DNA of 23,647 nucleotides from Bacillota bacterium (GTDB lineage: Bacteria > Bacillota > Clostridia > Christensenellales > CAG-138): contig JAEXTB010000016.1 of the NCBI GenBank assembly GCA_023453725.1, positions 1 to 23,647 on the forward strand. The letters run 5' to 3'. This document shows, in pieces, positions 6,216 to 14,722 of this stretch. The stretch's first letter is position 1. Each line of letters opens with the position of its first letter. Below the pieces are notes generated by a model. The model did not search any database, was not told the DNA's origin, and saw only the letters and a list, made by a program, of their open reading frames with translations. The translations under genes and the position numbers were made by a program.

Positions 6216-9200
6216 TCAGCGTTCGGGATCGTCATGTTCTTTTATGTGAGGTTTTCCTTCCTGATCCGGTTCCTCCAGCTCAGGCTCGGCGTCTGTGATT
6301 TGAACGTCAACACTCAGCTCGATGTTCAACTGCATGAGGCGCAATTGCTTTTCTGTTAACTCATCCTCATACTTAAATGGCATCTCCAATTCCTGCTTTG
6401 CTAACGCCATCTGCTTTTGTACATTTTCAATTTCGATCTTCGTGTTCTGTAACTGTTCCGGCATACCGTTTATAAGGTTGTTCAGCCTGGTAATATTACC
6501 AATGGCATCGTCACCGATTTTTACAGTATGGGATAGTGAACCTTGAAGATTAAACTCCTTTCCGAAATTGTCAGTGGCGAAAAGTTTAAGCCCCATATAG
6601 GAACCAACGGAATATGATTTCTTTGGCTCAAGGTACCCCTCAACAGCTTTCAGCAGTGCTTCACCGGCGTCAGATTTCTTTATGTGATTTTTGCCGCACA
6701 CGATCATACCAAAGAAGTTGCCATCATATTTGGGATTGTTCTGCATCCAATCCTTAATTGCGGCCGTATCATGTTCAAGCCCTTCCAAGCGGGCCTGGAG
6801 CGCCTGAAGCTGATTGGGATAGCTTTTTAGCACCTTTGTTTCAAGATCATATCGCTGGTTCTGGAAGTTGGCTTTCACTAGTCTGAGCTTTCCAACCTCC
6901 ATATCGAGGTTCATCTTCTCCATGATCCTGGGGTCACCTGTGGCCAATGCCTTTACCTCAGCGTAGGTCAACGTGGCTTCATCAATGTCCTGAATACGAC
7001 GCGCAGGGGATTTACTGGTCATAATCTGCGAAATGAATTTCTGCTTGTTCTCCAGGATTTGATAAAGATAGGCGTCAAACGTACCTTCCGTAACATATCG
7101 GTAAATGTATGCTTCGGGGTTTTCGTTACCGCGCCGCTCAATACGTCCGCCGCGCTGCTCTAAATCACGGGGCCTCCAAGGGCAATCAAGGTCATGGGAA
7201 GCAATCAGCTTATCTTGCACGTTGGTACCAGCGCCCATTTTCGAGGTGGAACCCATCAAGACACGGACAAAACCACTTCTTACGCGGCTAAAAAGCTTCT
7301 TCTTTTTCGAAGTTGAATCAGCGTCATGGACAAAAGCAATTTCTTCTTCCGGTATGCCCATGGATATAAGCTTATCTCGGATATCAGAGTACACATTGAA
7401 AGTCCCGTCATTCTTGGGTGTTGATAGGTCACAGAAGATGAGTTGTGCACTCTTCTTATCCTTTGTTGCCGACCAAATCTCAAATACATCTTTAACACAT
7501 GCATTTACCTTACTATTGGGGTCATCCGGAAGGGTGTGGTCGTTCAAACGCTGATCCAAGGCAAGTTTTCTACCATCGTTTGTAATTTTAAGCATGTTAT
7601 CCTGCGACGGATCAACAAGGCGTTTGCGTACAGCCTCTGCGCGCTCTGCAAGGGAAAGCACCATAGCTTTTTGATGGTCACTCGGCGGCACTGCGATGTT
7701 GCGGAGATGCATCTTTGGCCGTATCAAATCCAGCATGTCTGCTGTCTTAATATCCGCGACTTCTTTAAATATCGAGAGCAATTCCGGAATATTGTAGAAG
7801 TTCGCAAACCTCGTTTTCATCCTGAAGCCTGTACCCTCCGGCGCAAGCTCCATGGCTGTCACAGTCTCACCGAATGTTGACGCCCAGGAATCAAAATGCT
7901 GTAAGCCGAGCCTTTCAAGCGTCCGATACTGTAAATAACGTTGCATCGTGTACATTTCGGCCATGCTGTTGGATATTGGAGTGCCTGTAGCAAAAACGAT
8001 GCCCTTAGAGTTTGTGAGTTCGTCAAGATACTGGCACTTCGCAAATAGGTCACTGGACTTTTTCGCATCGGTTTGGGGTATACCAGCCACATTTCGCATT
8101 TTGGTGAAGAAGAACAGGTTTTTGAAATTGTCTGCTTCATCAACAAAGAGCTTGTCTACGCCAAGCTCCTCAAAGTAGATCACATCATCCTTACGTGACT
8201 GGTCATTGATGTTTTTGAGTTTCGCCTCTGCTGCTTTGCGGCTCCGCTCCAGTTGTTTGACCGATTGCTTCTCACTCTTGTCCAGGCTGGCAATTGCAAA
8301 TGAAATATCCCGTAGTTCGCGCTCAATGGTCTCTTTTAAACGTTCTGGGGAAAGCGGAACCTTCTCAAACTGGCTATGCGCTATAATGACAAGATCATAG
8401 TCCCCCGTAGCGATCCGAGAACAAAACTTGCGCCTGTTATGAGGCGTAAAATCATCTTCGGAAGCGACAAGGATATTCGCTGCAGGGTATAGCCGAAGCG
8501 CATCAGCGGCAATGTCACCGACCGTATTGTTGATAGCCACAAGCATACTCTTGTTTGCAAGCCCGAGGCGTTTTGATTCCATCGCCAGCGCCACCATCTC
8601 GAATGTCTTTCCAGCACCGACGCAATGCGCGAGCAGCGTATTCCCACCATAGAGGCCCCTAGCTACAGCATCTTTTTGATGCTTGTTGAGCGCGTATTCC
8701 GGGTTCATCCCCGGGAACGTTAGATGACTGCCATCAAACTCACGCGGACGAATGGAGTTAAACCGTTCGTTATAGAGCCGTACCATTCGTTCTCTGCGTG
8801 TAGGATCTCGCCATATCCATTCCACAAATGCATCTTTGATTTCCTGCTGCTTTTGCTGGGCAATGGCCGTTTCCTTTGGGTTAATGATCGAGACTTCTTT
8901 CCCATCAATGAACTTGGTGTCAAAAACGCGCACTTGCCGCATATTGAGCGTGGCGTCAATGATATCCAACGCGCTTGCACGCTTGGTCCCGTATGTTGTC
9001 GTAGCCTTGATGCACTGCCGCTCCAAGAGGCCATGTCCCTTAACAATCCAGCTTCCGTCGTAGCTGTGGAACTTTGTTTCGACGTCCCGACTGTACATGC
9101 GTGGAACGTCAAGCAGCTCCATGACAAAGCATTTGACGTCCTCGCTTGGGACCCAAATTGCACCGAGCCGAACATCGATATCTGCCGGGCCAAGATCCTC

Positions 9201-12200
9201 CGGCTGTATCGCTTCGAGAGCAGAAATATAATCAGTCAATTTCTCTGCCTGATCTGCAGGAACAACTTCTGCGAGATGATTTACGAGCTTCAGCTTTTCT
9301 CGGACATTTCCCGATAGGTATTCATCTGCTGTTACAGCCGGGAAGGAGCTGACGTCGAAAGAATCAGTAGGAATTTGATTAGGGTCAATACTACCGAAGT
9401 CATGGAAGATGACGCCTTTTAAATCACTCTCAAGCTGCTCTCTGGATAAGCCACTCAATTGAGCCATGAAATCAGGGTCAACCCTAGCTTTCTCCGAAAT
9501 GGACACGGCCAGAGCTTCGCTTGCGGTTCCGACATGCGTAATCTTCACCTGTTTCCGGATGGTACGCATGCTGAACATCTTGGCTTTGCAATTTAACGTG
9601 CCATCTTCGTTCAACTCTTCCAATGAGCATAGCAGGGGATAGGAACTGTCATCCTTGAAAGCAGTACGATTGCCTCTGTCATTGAGAAGGCCATAGGCTT
9701 TGGTAAACCGATCATACAGCTTGTTTAGCTCCTTTTGCTGATCGGCAATTTTAGAATCGCTGTAATCCTCGGTTTGCAATTCAATGAGTTCCCGGGTGCA
9801 GTCACGAATGGCGATCATGCCTTTGACGCGCTCCTGAGTAGCCATTGGCAATTCACGCTTATACATGAATGCGCCTTCGCGGAAGTAAAGAATGCCATCC
9901 CGCAACGTGAAGCAATAATTCCTTACGTCTGGATCGGCCGGGATACAATCCTGTGCCTCCTGTTGATTTTTCAAATGGATCTCACTGTAATCAGCCTGGA
10001 TGTTTTGAATTGCCTCCTCGAGCTGCATGGAAAGATCGGCGTTCTCAAACGGAGCGCAGACAGTCTCTGAACCATACATCCCGATATCGTATTGCATCTT
10101 TCCGAGAACCATCTCAGGATGCTCTACGTAGTAGCTGTTAACGGGAATACCATCAACTGTTTTGCCCAGATGCACCCATGGTTCGTCAACGACCATACTC
10201 TTTTCACGCTTGCGCAAGAAAAGAATATCCGACGTCACCTCTGTACCAGCGTTTGCTTTGAATGTGTTATTCGGCAACCGTATTGCTCCAAGTAGTTCCG
10301 CACGTTCAGCAAGGTACTTACGGAAGGAAGGGTTTTGTTTATCCAGCGTACCCTTGCTCGTTATGAAAGCAATCAGCCCGCCAGGGCGCACCTTATCAAT
10401 TGTCTTTGCAAAGAAGTAGTCGTGAATTGCAAACCCATTCTTGGCGTAACGCCGGTCTGCTACCTGGTAATCACCGAAAGGCACATTGCCGATGGCAACA
10501 TGAAAGGAATTATCATCAAATGACGTCTCCTCGTAGCCTTTGATCTGAATATTTGCATCAGGATAAAGCTGTTTTGCAATTCGTCCGGTGATACTGTCAA
10601 GCTCCACGCCATACAGCTTAGATCCTTGCATATTGCCAGGGAGTAAGCCGAAAAATTTTCCTGTTCCGCAGCCGGGATCTATAATACTGCCTTTTCTAAA
10701 TCCAAAGTTCTCAAGTGCCTTGAACATGGGCTTAATAACGGCCGCTGGCGTGTAAAATGCGCTTAGTGTTGATGCTCTTGCCATTTCGTATTCACTGCCG
10801 GACAGCAATTCCTGCAATTCGATATACTCTTTTGCCCACTTTTTATTGGTTTCATCAAAGGCTTGGGATAAGCCACCCCATCCGACATACCGTGAGAGGA
10901 TTTCTTGCTCCTCCGGCGTGGGATTGCGGTGGGCGGATTCCAAGTCTTTCAAAAGCTTAATGGCAACGATATTTCTCGCGTACTTCTCTTTTGGCCCTCC
11001 GATTGAATCATCTGTAATACGGTAGTTGGCTTTCACCTGTTTCGGAGCAGGCGCAGCGATCGGAGCCGCTGGAGGATCTGCAGCTTCCTCCAAATTGTCC
11101 TCAATAGGCTCGTCCGTATCATCAAATTCATCGTAGAACTCGTCAACATCATCAACCGGGAAGTCAATGCCCGCATATTGTGTTTGTCCAGCCAAGGGCA
11201 GTTGAACGTCAAATAATGATACCTGAGAAGTTGGCGTCGGTTCTTGGCCAAGAAATTCCGGTACCGTGAAGGGTCCGTTTAGTTGCCTCGGAAACAGCGT
11301 AAACGTGCCGTTTTTGAAGTTTATAGCATCTTGGTATATAGCCTGTCGATAATGAAATAGGCGATGTTCAGGTTGATTGCCCTCAATGACCGGCTTCATC
11401 ATGCCAATGATTGCATCTACCCTTTGTGGATCGTCAAGCTGCTTCAACACCTCCTTGCAGCCTTCATAATAATCAAGGGAAAGATATGGTATCTCACTCG
11501 CAAGAGGTTCGTTCATAAAGAAAGAGCGGACCCGTCTCGCCAACTCTTCTTTTTCATATTGAGGAAGGTATTCAATTTCGCTTTGGCTCATGTATTTTCC
11601 GGAGATAATGAGCTTGCGAATCCGGTCAACAGCCTGATTCCATGAGAATTTAACGGATGCCTCACCTTTCCTAAGGATTATTCCTTCTGTCGGCGAGTGA
11701 TCTTCCCAGGAATTATCAGCATGGGATACAGCATGTGATTTGCCTCCATGCCCATACTCTTTTTTTATAAAGTCAATGCGTTCTTTGGGAGTATGGGCTT
11801 GGAGGAAGTGAGAATAGATTCGGAATTTACCCTGCGAGAACGAGCTGCCACCCATGAAAGACGCATCAATTTCGTCCTCGGTAATGAATGCAGAAAACGA
11901 TATATTGTCGTATTCTCTTACCGTAAACCCTTTGCGTTCCAGATTTAAGTCAATGAGCCTCTGCAAGATTTGCGATGGCTGATGATAATGAAAGCGCATG
12001 ATGTTACGATCATGCTCATAGGCGGCGTTTAAGTCTTGTACGGCTTTAATCAACTCTGTGCGCTTCTCTTTTTGCGCAAGAAGCTTACTGATTCGCTCTG
12101 TTTTATCAGGATATCCTCCATAAAACAGTTCCTCATCATTGGAAGTCAGATTGACATTGCAATCCCCGCGTAAGTAACATATCTGATGTGCAATATCAGT

Positions 12201-13811
12201 CAATTCATTCGATTCCACGACATCCATTTCATCTTGGGCAAGGTATGTGCCATCTTCTAGGAGATCGTTAATCCTGGTTGCAACGTTCTCCCAAGATAAG
12301 GCTACGGCATTCCTAGAGTTCAATGCTGTTCTACCATTGGCCAACATCATACCGTCAGCATGGAACCAGGCTGAGATATTGCGGTCATTGAATGTAAAGC
12401 CCTTGCCGCCATCACGGTATTCTTTTTTTAGAAAGGTAGCGTTTTCTTCTATAGACTTGCCTTTTTGAAATGCAGCGGTAATACGAAGCTTCCCATTCTT
12501 AGAATTGCTGCCGTCCCGGAGAATAGCATCGAATAGCGAAAGGGGGATACCCGCGCCGGCCAGAACGCTTGCATCAAAAAAGCCGCCATATACTGGCGGC
12601 TCATCGGTTATACGTAAATCAGTTCTTTCCGGATGATTTCCTCTGCTCGATACCTGATGTTGTTCATCTGGCCAACCCATTCCATCTGGTCTTTCGCCTT
12701 CAGCTCCTCGTTCACGCCCTCGTCCTTGGCCATCTGCTCTATCAATCGATCCATCAGCGCCCCAGCTCTCACTTCGATTGCCCGAAGGTAGGGATACAGT
12801 TCGCCTGTTGCTGTCATCCGATCCAACTCTATCGGGTCGGTCTTTCTCAGATATTCTCTCCGCATTCTCCCGAACGTGCCGATCGGTGTCGCTTCCTTGT
12901 CCAAATCCGTGACCGGCAGATAAACGTCCCCCTGTTTCTGATAAAGAAGTCCGTTCTCCGGATCTGTCTTGAACTCCGGTTCCGTCTCCAGGTTCCAATT
13001 CTGTGTATTGCTCATTGATATTTTCTCCTTTCAGCATGTCGGTACTTATTGAATTAAAAAGGTTTTGTTGTGCTTGCTTTGCTGCGCGATCACCATCCAA
13101 GGATTTAACGGTTCGTTCCACGGAACGTAGAATTTCCCCGCTCGAACGGCTTACAAGGCTCCCAAACGCATGTATCTGAGCGAAATCCTTTAACAGTAAA
13201 ATTGGTTCGAAAGCGTCATGATGAATGAATTCTGATGTGTTTATACCACATCTGGATAGCACCGTCCAGGCAACGCTTTCATAGAATGCGTTTTGCAAAG
13301 CCTCCTTATCAATATCGGTATTTTCCATATAGGTGAATACTTGGTCAATTGCTTTGCTCGCCTCAGAATATGATATAGCGCGCATCGTTTCGATAAAGCC
13401 GCCTTCTGACGTAAGATCAATGCCGCGGTCGGATAAAAGCCTTTCTAGAACAGGCGTTTCGTAATCCTTACGAATTGACCAAATATAAAGCGGCACACGA
13501 TCCATGCTGCCGGTGTCTTTGACGTCGAAAACAAAACGTACATCCTCTTTAGCTGCCCTGTTGTCGATAAGCATAATACCATTTGCATTGCGCCGTATAT
13601 ATCGATTGAACTGTGTACGCCATTGATCATACTCGGCACAGGCTGTAGCATGCGGCCGCTGTGCATAAATCAAAACCTTGTCAGCAAAGCGGTATTTGTA
13701 CATTTGTGCAGAGTTGGTTAGGAAGTTTGCCCATTTATTTGTGCTGCTTGTAATACTATTAACGGTATCCATTAACAGCGTGACCGGACTATATGGTCTT
13801 TTTTGTGACAT
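6216..13811 (-). CDS. Giant ICE protein: ArdC-N-like region, N6-adenine DNA methyltransferase and SF2 helicase fused
   Basis: The product has 2531 residues; ATG at 13811 has GGAGGT 11 bases upstream. The N-terminus (YRFADKVLIYAQRP, then WRTQFNRYIRRNANGIMLI) resembles ArdC-N. Residues about 266-401 are a G/R/D/S-rich linker overlapped by tnpV. An internal repeat occurs twice (about 434-526 and 658-745; GK(L/F)RI, KKEY-GGK, then SW and a Y(L/M)(A/S)Q end). A methyltransferase spans about 927-1210, with motif I DPGCGTGKF (about 1045) and motif IV NVPF (about 1109) in place of NPPY. A helicase follows: Walker A HCVGAGKT (about 1729-1736), VDEAD (about 1891), ATGTPISN (about 1938), MGAGTNVQ (about 2192) and EQRGGRIERRGN (about 2216). 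The C-terminus is coiled-coil-like. All motifs look intact. Such fusions are typical of Clostridial ICEs and probably modify and remodel element DNA around transfer; the precise task is unproven. Confidence 0.92.
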   Translation of the reverse strand: MSQKRPYSPVTLLMDTVNSITSSTNKWANFLTNSAQMYKYRFADKVLIYAQRPHATACAEYDQWRTQFNRYIRRNANGIMLIDNRAAKEDVRFVFDVKDTGSMDRVPLYIWSIRKDYETPVLERLLSDRGIDLTSEGGFIETMRAISYSEASKAIDQVFTYMENTDIDKEALQNAFYESVAWTVLSRCGINTSEFIHHDAFEPILLLKDFAQIHAFGSLVSRSSGEILRSVERTVKSLDGDRAAKQAQQNLFNSISTDMLKGENINEQYTELEPGDGTGVQDRSGERTSLSETGGRLSAGHGFGQGSDTDRHVRENAERISEKDRPDRVGSDDSNRRTVSLPSGNRSESWGADGSIDRADGQGRGRERGAEGERPDGMGWPDEQHQVSSRGNHPERTDLRITDEPPVYGGFFDASVLAGAGIPLSLFDAILRDGSNSKNGKLRITAAFQKGKSIEENATFLKKEYRDGGKGFTFNDRNISAWFHADGMMLANGRTALNSRNAVALSWENVATRINDLLEDGTYLAQDEMDVVESNELTDIAHQICYLRGDCNVNLTSNDEELFYGGYPDKTERISKLLAQKEKRTELIKAVQDLNAAYEHDRNIMRFHYHQPSQILQRLIDLNLERKGFTVREYDNISFSAFITEDEIDASFMGGSSFSQGKFRIYSHFLQAHTPKERIDFIKKEYGHGGKSHAVSHADNSWEDHSPTEGIILRKGEASVKFSWNQAVDRIRKLIISGKYMSQSEIEYLPQYEKEELARRVRSFFMNEPLASEIPYLSLDYYEGCKEVLKQLDDPQRVDAIIGMMKPVIEGNQPEHRLFHYRQAIYQDAINFKNGTFTLFPRQLNGPFTVPEFLGQEPTPTSQVSLFDVQLPLAGQTQYAGIDFPVDDVDEFYDEFDDTDEPIEDNLEEAADPPAAPIAAPAPKQVKANYRITDDSIGGPKEKYARNIVAIKLLKDLESAHRNPTPEEQEILSRYVGWGGLSQAFDETNKKWAKEYIELQELLSGSEYEMARASTLSAFYTPAAVIKPMFKALENFGFRKGSIIDPGCGTGKFFGLLPGNMQGSKLYGVELDSITGRIAKQLYPDANIQIKGYEETSFDDNSFHVAIGNVPFGDYQVADRRYAKNGFAIHDYFFAKTIDKVRPGGLIAFITSKGTLDKQNPSFRKYLAERAELLGAIRLPNNTFKANAGTEVTSDILFLRKREKSMVVDEPWVHLGKTVDGIPVNSYYVEHPEMVLGKMQYDIGMYGSETVCAPFENADLSMQLEEAIQNIQADYSEIHLKNQQEAQDCIPADPDVRNYCFTLRDGILYFREGAFMYKRELPMATQERVKGMIAIRDCTRELIELQTEDYSDSKIADQQKELNKLYDRFTKAYGLLNDRGNRTAFKDDSSYPLLCSLEELNEDGTLNCKAKMFSMRTIRKQVKITHVGTASEALAVSISEKARVDPDFMAQLSGLSREQLESDLKGVIFHDFGSIDPNQIPTDSFDVSSFPAVTADEYLSGNVREKLKLVNHLAEVVPADQAEKLTDYISALEAIQPEDLGPADIDVRLGAIWVPSEDVKCFVMELLDVPRMYSRDVETKFHSYDGSWIVKGHGLLERQCIKATTTYGTKRASALDIIDATLNMRQVRVFDTKFIDGKEVSIINPKETAIAQQKQQEIKDAFVEWIWRDPTRRERMVRLYNERFNSIRPREFDGSHLTFPGMNPEYALNKHQKDAVARGLYGGNTLLAHCVGAGKTFEMVALAMESKRLGLANKSMLVAINNTVGDIAADALRLYPAANILVASEDDFTPHNRRKFCSRIATGDYDLVIIAHSQFEKVPLSPERLKETIERELRDISFAIASLDKSEKQSVKQLERSRKAAEAKLKNINDQSRKDDVIYFEELGVDKLFVDEADNFKNLFFFTKMRNVAGIPQTDAKKSSDLFAKCQYLDELTNSKGIVFATGTPISNSMAEMYTMQRYLQYRTLERLGLQHFDSWASTFGETVTAMELAPEGTGFRMKTRFANFYNIPELLSIFKEVADIKTADMLDLIRPKMHLRNIAVPPSDHQKAMVLSLAERAEAVRKRLVDPSQDNMLKITNDGRKLALDQRLNDHTLPDDPNSKVNACVKDVFEIWSATKDKKSAQLIFCDLSTPKNDGTFNVYSDIRDKLISMGIPEEEIAFVHDADSTSKKKKLFSRVRSGFVRVLMGSTSKMGAGTNVQDKLIASHDLDCPWRPRDLEQRGGRIERRGNENPEAYIYRYVTEGTFDAYLYQILENKQKFISQIMTSKSPARRIQDIDEATLTYAEVKALATGDPRIMEKMNLDMEVGKLRLVKANFQNQRYDLETKVLKSYPNQLQALQARLEGLEHDTAAIKDWMQNNPKYDGNFFGMIVCGKNHIKKSDAGEALLKAVEGYLEPKKSYSVGSYMGLKLFATDNFGKEFNLQGSLSHTVKIGDDAIGNITRLNNLINGMPEQLQNTKIEIENVQKQMALAKQELEMPFKYEDELTEKQLRLMQLNIELSVDVQITDAEPELEEPDQEGKPHIKEHDDPER
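12608..13015 (-). CDS. tnpV: TnpV family protein, nested in the +1 frame of the giant helicase/methylase gene
   Basis: This complete 135-residue frame lies wholly inside the 13811-6216 gene, on the same strand, shifted by one base. ATG at 13015 has a strong AAAGGAG site (13025-13031) nine bases upstream, and TAA is at 12608. The protein matches what I know of TnpV from Tn4451/Tn4453-type elements of Clostridia: PIGTFGRMRREYL (about residues 44-56), a GELYPYL stretch, DRLIEQMAKDEGV, and the C-terminal KDQMEWVGQMNNIR with an ending KELIYV. Its length is that of the family. TnpV has no established biochemical role. The overlapped part of the giant protein is a featureless hydrophilic linker, so the TnpV frame appears to be the constrained one. 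If both frames are translated this is a genuine overprinted gene pair. Confidence 0.8.
   Translation of the reverse strand: MSNTQNWNLETEPEFKTDPENGLLYQKQGDVYLPVTDLDKEATPIGTFGRMRREYLRKTDPIELDRMTATGELYPYLRAIEVRAGALMDRLIEQMAKDEGVNEELKAKDQMEWVGQMNNIRYRAEEIIRKELIYV
13025..13031 (-). promoter_or_regulatory. Internal ribosome binding site for tnpV
   Basis: The minus strand reads AAAGGAG, then nine bases, then the tnpV ATG. In the giant gene the same bases encode Leu-Lys-Gly-Glu and have no need to be a ribosome site, so its presence supports separate translation of tnpV. Confidence 0.75.
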
Positions 13812-13833
13812 TGATGATACTTACCTCCATCAG

Positions 13834-14265
13834 TTAGATTATCTGCACGGCAAGAATAAACGTGCCGGCGATCCCCATCCATGTGCAAAAGGGAATATAC
13901 ATCCTCTTTTCGTGGGTTGCGATGTAACGGACGCCTTCATAGAGGAGCGATGTAAAGCAAGCTATGAAAAGCATCAAAAGGCATCCTAAAAAGGAAAGAT
14001 AAAATCCAAGTGCGGTTAACAGCTTGATGTCAGCACCTCTGAACTGTTTATCAAAGCCAAGCAGATAAAGAGTAGCCATGATTATGCCGGGGATTACTCC
14101 TGATAGATCTATTTGTCTTTGTACTGCCATGTGGATTATGGAGCATATCATAATTCCAATTGAGATCCAATTGCCGACTTCTCTCTTTCGTGCATCCTGG
14201 AGAGCTGCGATAAATAAAAAGGCTGCAACAATTCCGTGCAGCAGATAAATAAGTATAATGTCCAT
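13834..14265 (-). CDS. A24-family prepilin peptidase (TadV/CpaA-like)
   Basis: The product has 143 residues. I choose ATG at 14265, with GGGAGA just upstream, over an in-frame TTG at 14277. The protein is strongly hydrophobic with about five membrane spans. It carries the two aspartates of the A24 aspartic proteases: Asp24 in the cytoplasmic loop after span one (LQDARKREVGNW) and Asp79 in RGADIKLL, the counterpart of the GxGD motif. The small size, with no cysteine-rich methylase half, fits the short peptidases of Tad/Flp pilus systems. The enzyme would cut leader peptides from pilin-like proteins at the membrane. No pilin or Tad ATPase gene is in the window. The giant helicase gene starts 22 bases downstream, so the two are likely cotranscribed. 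Confidence 0.85.
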   Translation of the reverse strand: MDIILIYLLHGIVAAFLFIAALQDARKREVGNWISIGIMICSIIHMAVQRQIDLSGVIPGIIMATLYLLGFDKQFRGADIKLLTALGFYLSFLGCLLMLFIACFTSLLYEGVRYIATHEKRMYIPFCTWMGIAGTFILAVQII

Positions 14266-14282
14266 ATCTTCTCCCAAAACGA

Positions 14283-14309
14283 GAACAAGGCAGTTCTACT
14301 GCCTTGTTC
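14283..14309 (-). terminator. Perfect 12-bp hairpin at the end of the coding remnant
   Basis: GAACAAGGCAGT (14283-14294) and ACTGCCTTGTTC (14298-14309) pair perfectly around a 3-base loop. The minus-strand tail is TCGTTTT. The stop codon TGA of the remnant frame (14310-14308) overlaps the base of the stem. It probably ends transcription of that remnant, or attenuates transcription into the peptidase gene 18 bases further on. Confidence 0.6.
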
Positions 14310-14424
14310 ATTGATCTACCCTAGTATTGTATTTCATCATTTTGTAGGCTTTGCGCTCTTCAATGCGCCCAACTCGGTTCTTTAACTCATTTTCCAAGGA
14401 ATAATACTGCCAAGAATGCCAAAA
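14308..14424 (-). pseudogene. Possible 3' remnant of a truncated gene
   Basis: One frame on the minus strand reads about 38 plausible residues (a WHSWQYYSLENEL stretch, then a charged helical RIEERKAYKMM and an end in NTRVDQ). It stops at TGA 14310-14308, directly on a terminator-like hairpin. There is no ATG or GTG start with a ribosome site; read backwards the frame passes through the tRNA terminator and into tRNA-Ala without a start. This looks like the tail of a gene whose front was lost where the element meets the tRNA. I do not recognise the family, and the stretch is short enough to be chance. Confidence 0.3.
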
Positions 14425-14451
14425 CCCGCACCAAACTATTTTTGGTGCGGG
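14421..14451 (-). terminator. Intrinsic terminator of the tRNA-Ala transcript
   Basis: CCCGCACCAAA (14425-14435) and TTTGGTGCGGG (14441-14451) pair perfectly over 11 bp around a 5-base loop. AAAA (14421-14424) gives the U-tract on the minus strand. It begins 13 bases after the CCA end of tRNA-Ala. Confidence 0.9.
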
Positions 14452-14464
14452 CTTGACATAATGA

Positions 14465-14540
14465 TGGTGGAGCGCAGGGGATTCGAACCCCTGACCTCTG
14501 CATTGCGAACGCAGCGCGCTACCAGCTGTGCCAGCGCCCC
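14465..14540 (-). tRNA. tRNA-Ala (anticodon CGC)
   Basis: The 76-base gene includes an encoded CCA end. The acceptor stem GGGGCGC/GCGCTCC contains the G3-U70 wobble pair that marks alanine tRNAs. The anticodon stem CTGCG/TGCAG encloses the loop TTCGCAA, so the anticodon is CGC and reads codon GCG. The T arm (CAGGGGTTCGAATCCCCTG) is canonical. The gene is transcribed away from the sugar locus and towards the ICE block. Its 3' end faces the ICE, the usual orientation when an element uses a tRNA gene as attachment site. Confidence 0.95.
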
Positions 14541-14590
14541 ATATTCTTCCAATTCAGTTAAAAGTTGCGTCTCGTTTGGGGATGTACAAA

Positions 14591-14624
14591 GTGTCGATTG
14601 CTCTACCAACTGTGCTAATGCCCC
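14591..14624 (-). pseudogene. Truncated tRNA gene (5' half only)
   Basis: The minus strand reads a tRNA 5' half: acceptor strand GGGGCAT, then TA, then a canonical D arm GCAC-AGTTGGTA-GAGC, then the start of an anticodon stem. Homology then stops; no matching anticodon-stem partner, T arm or acceptor 3' strand follows. The fragment aligns with the 5' half of the neighbouring tRNA-Ala, sharing the sequence around CACAG-TGGTAG. It lies just behind a good promoter, so it seems to have been the first gene of a two-tRNA transcript. The original amino acid cannot be stated because the anticodon is gone. Confidence 0.7.
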
Positions 14625-14644
14625 ATATCTTGACCGCGAAAAAT

Positions 14645-14673
14645 ACTATACACCATTTTAATAAGGATTGCAA
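14645..14673 (-). promoter_or_regulatory. Promoter of the tRNA transcript
   Basis: The minus strand has TTGCAA (14673-14668), 17 bases, and TATAGT (14650-14645). Transcription would begin near 14640 and run through the tRNA fragment into tRNA-Ala. Confidence 0.75.
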
Positions 14674-14722
14674 GAGGGGAGGACGGGCTTTTTTCAATCA
14701 ATGCGGCGCACCCATAACAGGC

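Noticed and set aside
6154..6235. An upstream ATG extending the degenerate-peptidase gene into the giant gene
   Set aside because: It lacks a ribosome site and would translate through the intergenic hairpin. The ATG at 6154 has a good site.
8724..9317. A 197-codon plus-strand frame inside the giant gene
   Set aside because: Unlike tnpV, it has no ribosome site and resembles no family I know. It falls between the methyltransferase and helicase parts, in sequence constrained by the giant protein.
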